DNA from: Bacteroides sp. ET71
GTDB taxonomy: Bacteria; Bacteroidota; Bacteroidia; Bacteroidales; Bacteroidaceae
Assembly: GCF_023336905.1 (NCBI RefSeq)
Contig: NZ_JAMBLS010000002.1
Span: 186,001 to 250,000 of the forward strand
Direction of reading: 5' to 3'
Length of the DNA stretch: 64,000 bases
Part shown: positions 25,458 to 39,520 of the stretch, piece by piece
How positions within the stretch are numbered: position 1 is the first letter of the stretch
Layout of the letters: each line of letters opens with the position of its first letter
Notes under the pieces: model-generated
What the model saw: the letters and a program-made list of their open reading frames with translations, nothing else
The model's database searches: none
What the model was told of the DNA's origin: nothing
Translations under genes and position numbers: made by a program

Positions 25458-28130
25458 ATGACTATTACCTTTCGAATTCAGTATCACACCACATGGGGTG
25501 AAAGCCTCCGTGTTCTTATTGACGACGGTTTTGAAGTAGAACTGTCCACTGTGAACGGCATCCTATGGCAAGGCCAAAGCAACTATCAGCCCGCTTCAAC
25601 CGAAGCCCCGGTTTCTTACCGGTATGCAGTCTACCGCGACAACCGTTGCATCCGCCAAGAGTTTGGTGCTATTCCCCATCTGTTTTGCCCCTCTGGGAAC
25701 AAAGATGTACATTATCTATTGCAAGACACATGGCGCGACCTGCCTCTTGCCTCCTATCGGTTCAGCTCAGCATTCAGCACCACAGAGAATGACAGCCGCC
25801 CCCAAATGCCTCTCCCCGTTGAAAGCAACACGCAGGTCATCTTCCGTGTACTCTGCCCTTCGGGTAACACCCACAAACGGACATTAGGCCTGGTAGGCAA
25901 CTGCAAGGCATTAAGCAATTGGGCGGCATCCGCTCCCGTCCGTCTTAGCGAAGTGCGTCCTAATGTATGGCAGGTGGCTTTGGACGCAGCTTCCCTGCCT
26001 CCCACTTTTGAATATAAATATGTAAGCTTATGCCCGGACAATGACAGTGTAATCGAATGGGAAACCCATGATAACCGCACATCCACAGTGCCGGCACTGC
26101 AACCGGGCGAGGTTTATGCAGCTCCAGAAGAAGAGGCTTTCTTCGCCGGAGAAAACTATAAGATAGCAGGTTGTGCCATACCTGTATTTTCTCTTCGCTC
26201 AGAAGGGAGTTTTGGCGTAGGAGACTTCGGAGACCTGAAAACATTCATAGGTTGGGCAGCAGATACACACCAGCGGGCCGTGCAGATTCTCCCCATCAAT
26301 GACACAACAATGACAGAGACTTGGACCGACTCTTATCCATACAGCAGCATCTCCATTTATGCTTTCCACCCCATGTATGTCGATTTACGGCAACTTCCCT
26401 CTCTGCATGACAGCGAAGCGGCCATCACCTTCGAACAAAAAAGGAAAGAACTGAACGGGCTGCCGCAAGTGGATTACGAAGCTGTGAACCGTTGGAAAAG
26501 GGATTATCTGAAAGCCATATTCCTGCAAGAGAAAGAAACCATTCTTGCTTCTGAAGGTTACCAGGATTTTTACCATGACAATGCCGAATGGCTGCGCCCA
26601 TATGCTACTTTCTGCTACTTACGCGACCGGTTCCATACGGCAGACTTCAACCAGTGGCAAGAGTACAGCACCTATCGCTCTGAGATTTCGGAAGAGTTCT
26701 GCTCGCCTGAAAGCGAAGCCTACACGGAAACCTCTTTCCATTGCTTCGTGCAATATCTGCTGCACATACAATTATTGGCAGCTTGCGACTATGGTCGCCA
26801 ACGGGGCGTTATTGTAAAAGGAGACATCCCCATCGGCATCAGCCGCACCAGTGTAGAAGCATGGGTAGAGCCTTATTACTTCAACATGAACGGACAAGCC
26901 GGTGCTCCTCCCGATGCATTCTCGACCAAAGGACAGAACTGGGGATTGCCCACCTATAACTGGAAGGTGATGGAGAAAGACGGCTACCTGTGGTGGCAAC
27001 GCCGCTTCCGCAAGATGGCCAACTACTTCACGGCCTACCGCATCGACCACATCCTGGGATTTTTCCGAATCTGGGAGATACCTACCCACTCCGTACACGG
27101 GCTGTTGGGGCAGTTTGTCCCTGCCTTGCCGATGAGCGTGAACGAAATCCAAAGCTATGGGCTATATTTCCAGAAGGACTTCATGACACGCCCGTTCATC
27201 AACGATTTCATGCTCAACCAGATGTTCGGCCCTCGTGCCCAAGAGGTCCGGGATACTTTCGTACAACACCTGCACGACGACATCTATGCCATGCGTCCGG
27301 AATTTGACACGCAAAGAAAGATAGAAAGCTACTTTGCCGGAAAGGACGATACGGACAGCGTCAACTTGCGAGAGGGCCTTTATGCCTTGGTCAGCGATGT
27401 GCTGTTTATCCCCGACCGGGACAATCCGGAGATGTACCATCCGCGCATCGCCGTGCAAAACGACTATATCTACCGCCAGCTCAATCCGCAGGAGAAGGAT
27501 GCCTTCAACCGCCTGTACAACGACTATTATTACCGCCGCCATAACCAGTTCTGGTACCAGGAGGCCATGAAGAAACTGCCCATCCTGACCCAATCGACCT
27601 CTATGCTGGTGTGCGGCGAGGACTTGGGCATGGTGCCCGAATGCGTGCCTTGGGTCATGGAGCAACTGCAAATCCTGTCGCTCGAAATCCAACGGATGCC
27701 CAAACGCCCGGAAGATGAATTCGGGCACGTCGAATCTTATCCATTCCGCTCCGTCTGCACCATCGGGACGCACGACATGAGCACCTTCCGGGGCTGGTGG
27801 GAAGAAGACCGCAACGTGTCGGCACGCTTCTTCTACCACGAACTGAAGCATTGGGGAGAGCTGCCCCAGCATGCACCGGGGTGGCTCTGCGAAGATGTCA
27901 TCCGAAGACACCTGTACAGTCCTTCCATGCTGTGCATACTGACGTGGCAAGATTGGACTTCGATGGACGAAGCCCTACGCAACCCGGACATCGACATCGA
28001 GCGTATCAATGTCCCTGCCAATCCACACCACTACTGGCGCTGGCGCATGCACCTCACACTGGAAAACCTGATGCAACAACACGACTTCAATGACAAAATC
28101 CGCCGCATGATTGACGAGAGTGGACGGTAA
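25458..28130 (+). CDS. malQ: 4-alpha-glucanotransferase (GH77) with N-terminal starch-binding domains
   Basis: The 890-residue amylomaltase transfers maltodextrin units between chains and releases glucose in the cytoplasm; there is no signal peptide. The N-terminus (about residues 1-230) has two CBM20-type domains (FRIQYHTTWGESLRVL; VIFRVLCPSGNTHKRTLGLVGN), as in plant DPE2-like and Bacteroidetes enzymes. The GH77 barrel carries YRIDHILGFFRIWEIP (nucleophile Asp530), CGEDLGMVPE (acid/base Glu721) and GTHDMSTFRGWW (Asp773). Length fits the long, CBM20-bearing MalQ class. It is divergent from the pullulanase and probably co-transcribed with the MFS transporter, which has no visible promoter of its own. 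Confidence 0.93.
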   Translation: MTITFRIQYHTTWGESLRVLIDDGFEVELSTVNGILWQGQSNYQPASTEAPVSYRYAVYRDNRCIRQEFGAIPHLFCPSGNKDVHYLLQDTWRDLPLASYRFSSAFSTTENDSRPQMPLPVESNTQVIFRVLCPSGNTHKRTLGLVGNCKALSNWAASAPVRLSEVRPNVWQVALDAASLPPTFEYKYVSLCPDNDSVIEWETHDNRTSTVPALQPGEVYAAPEEEAFFAGENYKIAGCAIPVFSLRSEGSFGVGDFGDLKTFIGWAADTHQRAVQILPINDTTMTETWTDSYPYSSISIYAFHPMYVDLRQLPSLHDSEAAITFEQKRKELNGLPQVDYEAVNRWKRDYLKAIFLQEKETILASEGYQDFYHDNAEWLRPYATFCYLRDRFHTADFNQWQEYSTYRSEISEEFCSPESEAYTETSFHCFVQYLLHIQLLAACDYGRQRGVIVKGDIPIGISRTSVEAWVEPYYFNMNGQAGAPPDAFSTKGQNWGLPTYNWKVMEKDGYLWWQRRFRKMANYFTAYRIDHILGFFRIWEIPTHSVHGLLGQFVPALPMSVNEIQSYGLYFQKDFMTRPFINDFMLNQMFGPRAQEVRDTFVQHLHDDIYAMRPEFDTQRKIESYFAGKDDTDSVNLREGLYALVSDVLFIPDRDNPEMYHPRIAVQNDYIYRQLNPQEKDAFNRLYNDYYYRRHNQFWYQEAMKKLPILTQSTSMLVCGEDLGMVPECVPWVMEQLQILSLEIQRMPKRPEDEFGHVESYPFRSVCTIGTHDMSTFRGWWEEDRNVSARFFYHELKHWGELPQHAPGWLCEDVIRRHLYSPSMLCILTWQDWTSMDEALRNPDIDIERINVPANPHHYWRWRMHLTLENLMQQHDFNDKIRRMIDESGR

Positions 28131-28147
28131 ATGATAATTTATTCATA

Positions 28148-28286
28148 GTTGACAAGGGAACAAGTTGACAAGGGAACAAGTTTTTGTTGTGGTTAACGAG
28201 TTGACAAGTTAACAAGAAGACGAGGGACGAGTTAACAAGGAATAAGTTCTGTCCTTGTAGTCTTGTTAACTCGTCCCCTCGTCAAC
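28148..28286. repeat. GACAAG/ACGAG iterated hairpin element, copy 1
   Basis: Repeated GTTGACAAG, GGAACAAG and GTTAACAAG words are followed by a long stem. GACGAGGGACGAGTTAACAAG (about 28219-28239) pairs with CTTGTTAACTCGTCCCCTCGTC (28262-28283) with one bulge. It lies between malQ and the MFS gene. Relatives are at 29684-29763 and 36161-36244. Confidence 0.75.
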
Positions 28287-28313
28287 TAACTTCCCATCTA
28301 ACAAACTAAAATC

Positions 28314-29675
28314 ATGAAAGAAATTCCCAATTTAAGTTTCTGGAAACTCTGGAACATCAGTTTCGGCTTCTTCGGCGTACAAATCGCCTATGCCTTGCAG
28401 AGCGCCAACATCAGCCGTATCTTTGCCACACTGGGCGCCGACCCGCACAGCCTGAGTTATTTTTGGATTCTGCCCCCGCTGATGGGCATCATCGTGCAAC
28501 CGCTCATCGGCATGTTCAGCGACCGCACCTGGTGCCGCTTCGGACGGCGCATCCCCTACCTGTTCGTAGGAGCCATCATTGCCGTGATGGTCATGTGTCT
28601 GCTGCCCAATGCCGGCAGTTTCGGCATGGGAGTCTCGGCGGCCATGGTGTTCGGCCTGTTCTCGCTGATGCTGCTCGACACCTCCATCAACATTGCCATG
28701 CAACCCTTCAAGATGATGGTGGGCGACATGGTGAACGAAAAACAAAAAGGACTGGCCTATGCCATCCAAAGCTTCCTGTGCAATGCCGGCAGTCTGGCCG
28801 GATACCTCTTCCCGTTCGTCTTCGCAGCCATCGGCATCAGCAACGTGGCGCCCAAGGGAGTGATTCCGAACTCAGTCATCTACTCCTTCTACATCGGCGC
28901 CGCCATCCTCATCCTGTGCGTTATCTACACCACGCTGAAGGTCAAGGAATACCCGCCACAATTGTATGCCGAATACCACGGCATCGACAATCAGGAGAAA
29001 GAAGAAAAAGTAAACGTGTTCAAACTGCTGGTCAAAGCCCCCAAAGCATTCTGGACCGTAGGACTGGTGCAATTCTTCTGCTGGGCAGCCTTCATGTTCA
29101 TGTGGACCTACACCAACGGCACCGTGGCCGCCAACGTGTTCGACACCCCTTCCGCCAAACTGCTCAAAGACGGCGTGACAACCCTGGTACTGGACACCCA
29201 ATCGCAGCAATACCAAGACGCCGGCGACTGGGTGGGCATCCTCTTTGCCGTGCAGGCCATCGGTTCTGTCCTCTGGGCCATGGCATTGCCTATATTCAAA
29301 AACCGCAAGCTGTCCTATTCACTCAGCCTGGTGCTGGGAGGCATAGGCTTCATCTCCACGTATTTCGTCCATGACCAATACCTGCTGTTTGTATCCTTCC
29401 TGCTCATCGGATGCGCCTGGGCAGCCATGCTGGCCCTCCCCTTCACCATCCTGACCAACTCGTTAAGCGGAGGCCACATGGGCACCTATCTGGGACTGTT
29501 CAACGGCACCATCTGCGTTCCACAAATCGTAGCCGCTGCCACGGGCGGACAGATTCTGCACCTCTTCACCCGCGAAGGCAGCGTACCTCCCGAAGTCAAC
29601 ATGCTGGTACTGGCAGGCATCCTGCTGATTGTCGGCGCCTGCTGCGTAAACTTCATTAAAGAAGGAAAAAACTGA
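28314..29675 (+). CDS. SLC45/GPH-type MFS sugar transporter
   Basis: The 453-residue inner-membrane protein has 12 predicted hydrophobic segments. FGVQIAYALQSANISRIF and MGIIVQPLIGMFSDRTWCRFGRRIPY match the conserved first cytoplasmic loop of SLC45-like proton-coupled sucrose/maltose symporters. GDWVGILFAVQAIGSVLWA and the LPFTILTNSLSGGHMGTYLGLFN stretch are later family parts. Its place between malQ and susR suggests uptake of maltose, glucose or small maltodextrins released in the periplasm. This role is an inference. It ends about 100 nt before susR, which is convergent, with a hairpin between. Confidence 0.85.
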   Translation: MKEIPNLSFWKLWNISFGFFGVQIAYALQSANISRIFATLGADPHSLSYFWILPPLMGIIVQPLIGMFSDRTWCRFGRRIPYLFVGAIIAVMVMCLLPNAGSFGMGVSAAMVFGLFSLMLLDTSINIAMQPFKMMVGDMVNEKQKGLAYAIQSFLCNAGSLAGYLFPFVFAAIGISNVAPKGVIPNSVIYSFYIGAAILILCVIYTTLKVKEYPPQLYAEYHGIDNQEKEEKVNVFKLLVKAPKAFWTVGLVQFFCWAAFMFMWTYTNGTVAANVFDTPSAKLLKDGVTTLVLDTQSQQYQDAGDWVGILFAVQAIGSVLWAMALPIFKNRKLSYSLSLVLGGIGFISTYFVHDQYLLFVSFLLIGCAWAAMLALPFTILTNSLSGGHMGTYLGLFNGTICVPQIVAAATGGQILHLFTREGSVPPEVNMLVLAGILLIVGACCVNFIKEGKN

Positions 29676-29683
29676 TGCAATTG

Positions 29684-29763
29684 CAAGCTACGAGTTACGA
29701 GCTACGAGTCACTGCACACACTCGTCCCTTTGTCAACTCGTAGCTTGTAGCTTGTAACTCGTA
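29684..29763. repeat. ACGAG-type hairpin element, copy 2 (bidirectional terminator)
   Basis: CTACGAGTTACGAGCTACGAGT (about 29688-29709) pairs imperfectly with ACTCGTAGCTTGTAGCTTGTAACTCGTA. It separates the convergent MFS and susR genes and probably ends both transcripts. Confidence 0.65.
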
Positions 29764-29777
29764 ACCAACGACCTCGC

Positions 29778-31391
29778 TCACACCTTCATCACTTCCTGCT
29801 CGAACCGGTCCTTATCCCCCACAGCCTTGTTGCGAATCTTGCTACGATAATTATAGACCGTAGCCAACGAATAGCCCAGGAAATGTGCAATCCGGTTGGT
29901 ATCCGTCACCCCCAGCCGGATAAGAGCAAAGATACGCAATTCCGTGTTCAGCAGTTCCCCTGGCTTGACCTCTATACGCCCGTCTTCGACAAGCAGACGG
30001 TTGAAGTCTTCTATGAAATGAGGGAACAGTTCCAAAAATGACTTATCGAAATCGCGGTAAAACGCCTTACGTTCGTCCCGCAAGAACTGGTCAGAGCGAA
30101 TAACCTTAAACAAAGCATCCGTTTTCGAAGCCATAGCCAGTTTCTCCAACGAACGACGATATTGCTCCAGCTTATCCAGATAACTGACACAACGATCCAA
30201 ATAACGCGCAATATACACTTCCTTGATTTTCCCCGTCTGCTCCAGGCTTTGATTGACAGCCTGCAACTGCTTGTTGGCATCATACAGGCTGCGCCGCATG
30301 GTTGCCAGTTTCTTCATCCAGTAATACAGATAGCCGACAGCCGCAATCAGCAACAGGACCAGTACGCTGATACCCAGCAACAGTCCACCCACCACAGTCC
30401 GCTCATGTGCCACCTTCTCCTGATACGCCCGGTCTATGATGGGGTAAATCTCTGTCACTTCCAGCGAACGCAAACGCGCGTGGCAAGCCACCGCATCTTC
30501 CATCGAACAGTTCAGATACTTGTACGCCCGGTCTATGTCACCCTGCTCATACAGCAAACGCGCCAGTTTGTGCAAGGAAGCATATTCGCGCACCACACGT
30601 TTCATGTCCCACAAGGCGGTACGTGCCAAGTAATAAATCTGCTTGGACACATCACCTTTGGCCAGGTATGCTTCATACATCGTATAATTAAGATACGACA
30701 GGATTTCCATATCATCCGTTTCTTTCAGCAGTCTTTCCAGAATGTTTATAGCCTCGTCCGGCTGTCCGCCCAAAGCCGCTTTCTCTGCCCGCACAATCTC
30801 CCGGTCCAGCTCCCTCGAGGCAAACAGCATGATGGAATCGCGATACAGGTCTGTATCGGCCAGGTATTTCTGTTTCTCACGTTTTTCTATCGTATAATCG
30901 GCCAACCAACCGTAACAGGTACGGCAAGCGTGATAGTAAGCTATCCGCATGTCTGCCCCTAAAGCAGACGCATCTATCCCTTTCAGCCAATGCAACGCAT
31001 CGGCATACAGCCCCATGACCCCTAAGACAGCCGCCCGGTTGATTTTAACTTCTTCCTCCAAATCCGCACGGCCTTCTATGGGCAACAGTTTAGAACACTG
31101 ATTCAAGTAATAACTGGCCGAATCGGCCTGGAAATGCAAATATTCCTCAAACAAATCCTCATACAGATCATATTGTTCCATCGGCTCAACTGCACGTTCC
31201 AGACTTTTTTGCAACTCTTGGATGTGCGCATGTTTGCGCACCAAGTATTCATCTTTTTGTCCGATGGCCTCATCCAAATCTTTCAACACAGCCTGCACGG
31301 CATCTGATTGATATCCCCATGCGGGTGACAGGCAAGGAGCGAAAACTATGGACAAACATATCGCGACAAAGGTGGTAACAAACAGTTTCAT
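29778..31391 (-). CDS. susR: SusR-type membrane-bound maltose-responsive regulator
   Basis: The 537-residue protein has a signal-like N-terminus, a periplasmic TPR-like helical region (about 40-325), one transmembrane helix (334-358, VVGGLLLGISVLVLLLIAAVGYLYYW), a cytoplasmic coiled coil (360-415) and a C-terminal LuxR-like helix-turn-helix (480-520, TELRIFALIRLGVTDTNRIAHFLGYSLATVYNYRSKI). This is the SusR/DUF6377 architecture. In B. thetaiotaomicron SusR activates susA and susB-G in response to maltose or larger starch fragments. The start is ATG 31391, supported by a promoter just upstream. It is divergent from susA. No SusR-like site lies at the matching position of its own promoter, so autoregulation is not evident. 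Confidence 0.9.
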   Translation of the reverse strand: MKLFVTTFVAICLSIVFAPCLSPAWGYQSDAVQAVLKDLDEAIGQKDEYLVRKHAHIQELQKSLERAVEPMEQYDLYEDLFEEYLHFQADSASYYLNQCSKLLPIEGRADLEEEVKINRAAVLGVMGLYADALHWLKGIDASALGADMRIAYYHACRTCYGWLADYTIEKREKQKYLADTDLYRDSIMLFASRELDREIVRAEKAALGGQPDEAINILERLLKETDDMEILSYLNYTMYEAYLAKGDVSKQIYYLARTALWDMKRVVREYASLHKLARLLYEQGDIDRAYKYLNCSMEDAVACHARLRSLEVTEIYPIIDRAYQEKVAHERTVVGGLLLGISVLVLLLIAAVGYLYYWMKKLATMRRSLYDANKQLQAVNQSLEQTGKIKEVYIARYLDRCVSYLDKLEQYRRSLEKLAMASKTDALFKVIRSDQFLRDERKAFYRDFDKSFLELFPHFIEDFNRLLVEDGRIEVKPGELLNTELRIFALIRLGVTDTNRIAHFLGYSLATVYNYRSKIRNKAVGDKDRFEQEVMKV

Positions 31392-31416
31392 GCTGATAAA
31401 GGTTTCATTAATCACA

Positions 31417-31448
31417 CAAATGTAGAGAAAAAAAAGAATCAACCGCAA
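31417..31448 (-). promoter_or_regulatory. susR promoter (TTG-N21-TACATTTG)
   Basis: On the minus strand TACATTTG (31417-31424) is the -7 box and TTG (31446-31448) lies 21 nt upstream. The ATG is 25 nt downstream. This looks like a self-sufficient promoter, unlike those of malQ, susA and susB. Confidence 0.65.
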
Positions 31449-31474
31449 GCAAATGCAACAAAAAATGTCCCAAA

Positions 31475-31590
31475 ATCGTACCAAATTCACTCCAAATACG
31501 AACCATCTTCGAATTTGCCCCGCCCTGCTCATCAGAGGTAGGTAGAAGGACAAAACAAAATACGAATTTGGTACGACTTTGGTACGACTT
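31475..31590. repeat. GAATTTGGTACGA inverted and tandem repeats upstream of susR
   Basis: ATCGTACCAAATTC at 31475-31488 is an inverted copy of GAATTTGGTACGA at 31564-31576. Two more CTTTGGTACGA units follow in tandem. The same CGAATTTGGTACGAC occurs at 611-625. Confidence 0.6.
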
Positions 31591-31775
31591 TGGTACGAAC
31601 CTGTTTCCTTGAAAAAATAAGGCAAAAAAACGTCAGGCCGAACCTCATGCCAACGGATAGCCAGAAAAAGTATATGTAAAAATTAATGTATTTACAAAAG
31701 CGGTCGGTTCCGTAAACGGATTTGTAGAAAAAACATAAGGTTCAATTATAGGGAATAAAGCGCAATAGCAGTTAA

Positions 31776-33776
<2,001 letters not shown>

Positions 33777-33780
33777 ATAA

Positions 33781-33793
33781 TTTCTATTTTTCA
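33781..33793 (+). promoter_or_regulatory. Possible auxiliary SusR-like site upstream of susB
   Basis: TTTCTATTTTTCA begins 77 nt upstream of the primary susB site, about one helical turn more than the 66-67 nt seen at malQ and susA. The match is weak and the region AT-rich. Confidence 0.25.
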
Positions 33794-33816
33794 AAAGGAA
33801 GCATTTTAATAACTAA

Positions 33817-36150
<2,334 letters not shown>

Positions 36151-36160
36151 ACACATGTAT

Positions 36161-36244
36161 GAGTTGACAAGTTTACGAGTGGACAAGTCGACAAGAGAAC
36201 AAGTCATCCCCTCGTAGCCTCGTTTACTGATTCCTCGTCAACTC
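36161..36244. repeat. GACAAG/ACGAG hairpin element, copy 3
   Basis: GAGTTGACAAGTTTACGAG at the left pairs with the right end (CTCGTTTACTGATTCCTCGTCAACTC). Internal GGACAAG, CGACAAG and GAACAAG words repeat. It lies between susB and susC. Confidence 0.65.
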
Positions 36245-36297
36245 TAAAAAAGAATATAGGTAAAAAGATAACAGTTTTCAATAGGCCATAATCCCAT

Positions 36298-36338
36298 CCC
36301 CCTGTTCTGCCTCTTCTTCGAGAGGCAGAGCAGGAGGG
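36298..36338 (+). terminator. Strong stem-loop between susB and susC
   Basis: CCTGTTCTGCCTCT pairs with AGAGGCAGAGCAGG around TCTTCG, extended by C/G runs, about 58 nt before the susC ATG. It is followed by an A/T-rich but not T-rich tract. It could be a partial terminator, a processing site or a 5' stabiliser for susC mRNA. Confidence 0.6.
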
Positions 36339-36396
36339 AAAATTATAAACAAGATAACCCTAATACTTAATAATTACAAACTTCAATTTAACTATT

Positions 36397-39300
36397 ATGA
36401 AAGTAAAAAATCTTAAAAGCTCATGCAAGTTTCTACTCTTATGGGTGGTAGGTATCTTGCTATCTGTGCAGGCCTTTGCCCAGACTATGACGGTCAAAGG
36501 CATTGTGAAAGATGAGACCGGACTTGGTATCATCGGTGCGAGTGTCCTTGTCAAAGGAACAACTACAGGTGCGATTACCGACTTCGACGGTAACTTTACC
36601 TTGCAAGCCAAACAGGGCGACATCATCGTCATCAGCTACATCGGCTACCAGACACAAGAGTTGCCCGCCGAAGCCAGCATGAATGTCATCCTGAAGGAAG
36701 ACACGGAGATGCTGGACGAAGTGGTGGTTATCGGTTACGGTTCGGTGAAAAAGAGCGACCTGAGCGGTTCGGTAGTAGCCATCGAGGCGGAAGAAATCAA
36801 CCGAGGTGCCGTGACTTCCCCGCAAGAGCTGATGCAAGGCAAGGTGCCGGGACTGTCAGTGACCAGTGGTGACGGTGGTCCGGGTTCAGGGTCTACCATC
36901 CGTATTCGTAGCGGTGCCTCGCTGAACGCCAGCAACGACCCATTGATCGTCATTGATGGGGTGCCCGTGTCTAATGATGCAGCTCCCGGCACGCCCAACG
37001 CTTTGGCTACCATCAACCCGAACGACATTGCTACGTTCACCGTGTTGAAAGACGCCTCGGCCACAGCCATCTATGGTTCGCGTGCATCAAACGGTGTCAT
37101 CATCATCACCACGAAGAAAGGTGCTGAAGGCAAAATCAAAGTGACTTACAACAGTACTTATTCTTACAAAGACCCCTACAAGCGCGTCAACGTGATGGAC
37201 GGCAACGAGTTCTACCGCACCATGCTGGACCAATACAGAGGCACGGACGTGTACAGCACCATTGAAAGCCAATTGAACATGTATCCTGGTGTTTGCACCG
37301 ACTGGCAGGATGAAATCTTCCAAGGCGGCCTGAGCACCGACCAGAACATCGCCGTATCGGGCAAGGCTGGCTTCCTGCCCTTCCGCGTGTCTTTTGGTTA
37401 CAACAAGGAACGCGGTACGCTGAAGACCTCTGACTATGAGCGTTACACGGGTGCCATCAACCTCAGCCCGAAGTTCTTCAACGATCACCTGAGCGTGGAC
37501 ATCAACGTGAAGGGTACCATCAACAACAACCGTTTCGCCGACTCCGGTGCTGTGGGTGCAGCCGCTTACTACGACCCCACCAAGCCGGTCTACGCAACCG
37601 GAAGCTATCTGGATGGTTTGAATGGCTACAACGGCTTCTTCGGCCACACGAACGCCACTAAAAACACAGACGGTTCGATAAGCTACACTCCGGATGACAA
37701 TGCCGCTGTCAATCCCTTGTCCCTGCTGTATGATGTGAACAACCAAGGCACGACCAAACGCAGCTTGGGTAACCTCCAGTTGGACTATAAAATTCACGGT
37801 TTTGAAGACCTGCGCCTGAACCTGAACTTGGGTTATGACGTGGCCAAAACTACGGGCGACAACTATGTGAATCCCAACTCCTATCAGGCAGCACTGGACA
37901 AAGACTTCACCAACTTGGGTCAGGGCGGTTCGTGGAGCAACCTGCGCCGTAACCACCTGTTGGACTTCTACGCTAACTACGTGCACTACTTCGAGCCTAT
38001 CAAGAGTAACGTGGACTTGATGGTGGGTTATTCTTGGCAGCACTTCTACTACAGCAACTTCACGCAACAGAAATCCAATGTGGTCACCGAGCAATTCGCC
38101 GGCATCGGTGCTCCCGCAGGCTGGACTTGGAACGAAGGCGAGCAACGCTATTTCCGCGACGACAGCAAGCGCACGCCGTACGAGAACTACCTGGTATCTT
38201 TCTTCGGACGTTTGAACTACAACCTGATGGACCGCTACCTGCTGACGGCTACCCTCCGTCGAGACGGCTCTTCACGCTTCAGCAAGAACAACCGCTGGGG
38301 TATGTTCCCCTCGGTAGCCGTGGCTTGGAGCATCGTGAACGAGAAGTTCATGGAGAATACGCGCAACGTGCTGTCCAACCTGAAACTCCGCTTGGGTTAT
38401 GGTGTGACGGGTCAGCAAGACATCGGCGACTACATGTATCTGACGAAATACGTGTTCAGCAGCAACAACAACACGATGTACAACGGCAGTTACCTGCTGA
38501 AACCGGACGGCTACAGCCCCGACCTGAAGTGGGAAGAAACGCACACCTACAACGTGGCTGTGGACTACGGTTTCCTGAACAACCGCATCAATGGTAGCTT
38601 GGAGTTCTATGTGAAGAAGACGAAAGACTTGCTGAACACGGTCAACGCACCGGCCGGCACGAACTTCACCAACCAGGTTACGGCCAACGTGGGCGAAATG
38701 GAAAACAAGGGCGTCGAGTTCAACATCAACGCCGTGCCCATCCAGACGAAAGACTTCACGTGGACGATTGGTTACAACATCACGTGGAACGACAGTAAGA
38801 TTACGAAGCTGACCGCCAACTTCAACCCCGACTATGAAGGTATCGTGGCTTCTACCGCTCCTTTCGGCACGAACACTGTAGTGGCCAGACACCAGGTGGG
38901 TCATGCTCCCTACGCCTTCTGGCTCTTCGAGCAGGTGTATGACGAAAACGGCAAGCCCATACAGGGAGCCATCGTAGACCGCAACGGAAACGGCACATTG
39001 GACGACGGCGACCGCTACTTCACCGGCAAAAGTGCACTGGCCGACGTGTATATGGGCTTCAGTTCGCAGTTCCAGTGGAAGAACTGGGATTTGGGCTTCA
39101 ACCTCCGCGCCAGCATCGGCAACTATGCCTTCAACGCACAGGCAGCCGAACACGGCACGTATGCCAACTACGGCGGCTTGGGCTTCCTGTCCAACCACAA
39201 TAAAGACGCGCTGGCACAGACCGACGGATTCCGCTACAACCACAGCAGCGTGGAAAGCCAGTTGACCGACCTCTATCTGGAGGATGCTTCCTACTTGAAG

Positions 39301-39504
39301 ATGGACAACATCACGCTGGGCTACTCGTTCGACAAGTTTTTCACCGAAAAGTTGTCGGGCCGCATCAGCTTCAGCGTGCAAAACGTGTTCACCATCACGA
39401 AGTATTCGGGTCTCGACCCCGAAATTCCGGGTGTAAACGGCATCGATACCAACATGTGGCCGCGTCCCCGCACATATACTTTAGGACTTAATCTTAACTT
39501 TTAA
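36397..39504 (+). CDS. susC: SusC TonB-dependent starch oligosaccharide transporter
   Basis: The 1035-residue outer-membrane porin imports maltooligosaccharides together with SusD. Order: signal peptide (to about 29, LLSVQAFA), carboxypeptidase-regulatory-like domain (31-100, VKGIVKDETGLGIIGASV), TonB box region DEVVVIGYG (107-115), plug (PQELMQGKVPGLSVTSGDGGPGS; RIRSGASLNASNDPLIVIDGVP) and a long barrel ending in the aromatic NTYTLGLNLNF-like terminus (RTYTLGLNLNF). No promoter was found directly upstream, so it is probably read from the susB promoter. susD follows after 16 nt. Confidence 0.95.
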   Translation: MKVKNLKSSCKFLLLWVVGILLSVQAFAQTMTVKGIVKDETGLGIIGASVLVKGTTTGAITDFDGNFTLQAKQGDIIVISYIGYQTQELPAEASMNVILKEDTEMLDEVVVIGYGSVKKSDLSGSVVAIEAEEINRGAVTSPQELMQGKVPGLSVTSGDGGPGSGSTIRIRSGASLNASNDPLIVIDGVPVSNDAAPGTPNALATINPNDIATFTVLKDASATAIYGSRASNGVIIITTKKGAEGKIKVTYNSTYSYKDPYKRVNVMDGNEFYRTMLDQYRGTDVYSTIESQLNMYPGVCTDWQDEIFQGGLSTDQNIAVSGKAGFLPFRVSFGYNKERGTLKTSDYERYTGAINLSPKFFNDHLSVDINVKGTINNNRFADSGAVGAAAYYDPTKPVYATGSYLDGLNGYNGFFGHTNATKNTDGSISYTPDDNAAVNPLSLLYDVNNQGTTKRSLGNLQLDYKIHGFEDLRLNLNLGYDVAKTTGDNYVNPNSYQAALDKDFTNLGQGGSWSNLRRNHLLDFYANYVHYFEPIKSNVDLMVGYSWQHFYYSNFTQQKSNVVTEQFAGIGAPAGWTWNEGEQRYFRDDSKRTPYENYLVSFFGRLNYNLMDRYLLTATLRRDGSSRFSKNNRWGMFPSVAVAWSIVNEKFMENTRNVLSNLKLRLGYGVTGQQDIGDYMYLTKYVFSSNNNTMYNGSYLLKPDGYSPDLKWEETHTYNVAVDYGFLNNRINGSLEFYVKKTKDLLNTVNAPAGTNFTNQVTANVGEMENKGVEFNINAVPIQTKDFTWTIGYNITWNDSKITKLTANFNPDYEGIVASTAPFGTNTVVARHQVGHAPYAFWLFEQVYDENGKPIQGAIVDRNGNGTLDDGDRYFTGKSALADVYMGFSSQFQWKNWDLGFNLRASIGNYAFNAQAAEHGTYANYGGLGFLSNHNKDALAQTDGFRYNHSSVESQLTDLYLEDASYLKMDNITLGYSFDKFFTEKLSGRISFSVQNVFTITKYSGLDPEIPGVNGIDTNMWPRPRTYTLGLNLNF

Positions 39505-39520
39505 TACACATTAGACTATT

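Noticed and set aside
37087-38145. Long minus-strand open frame inside susC
   Set aside because: Antisense shadow; composition and lack of motifs do not support a gene.
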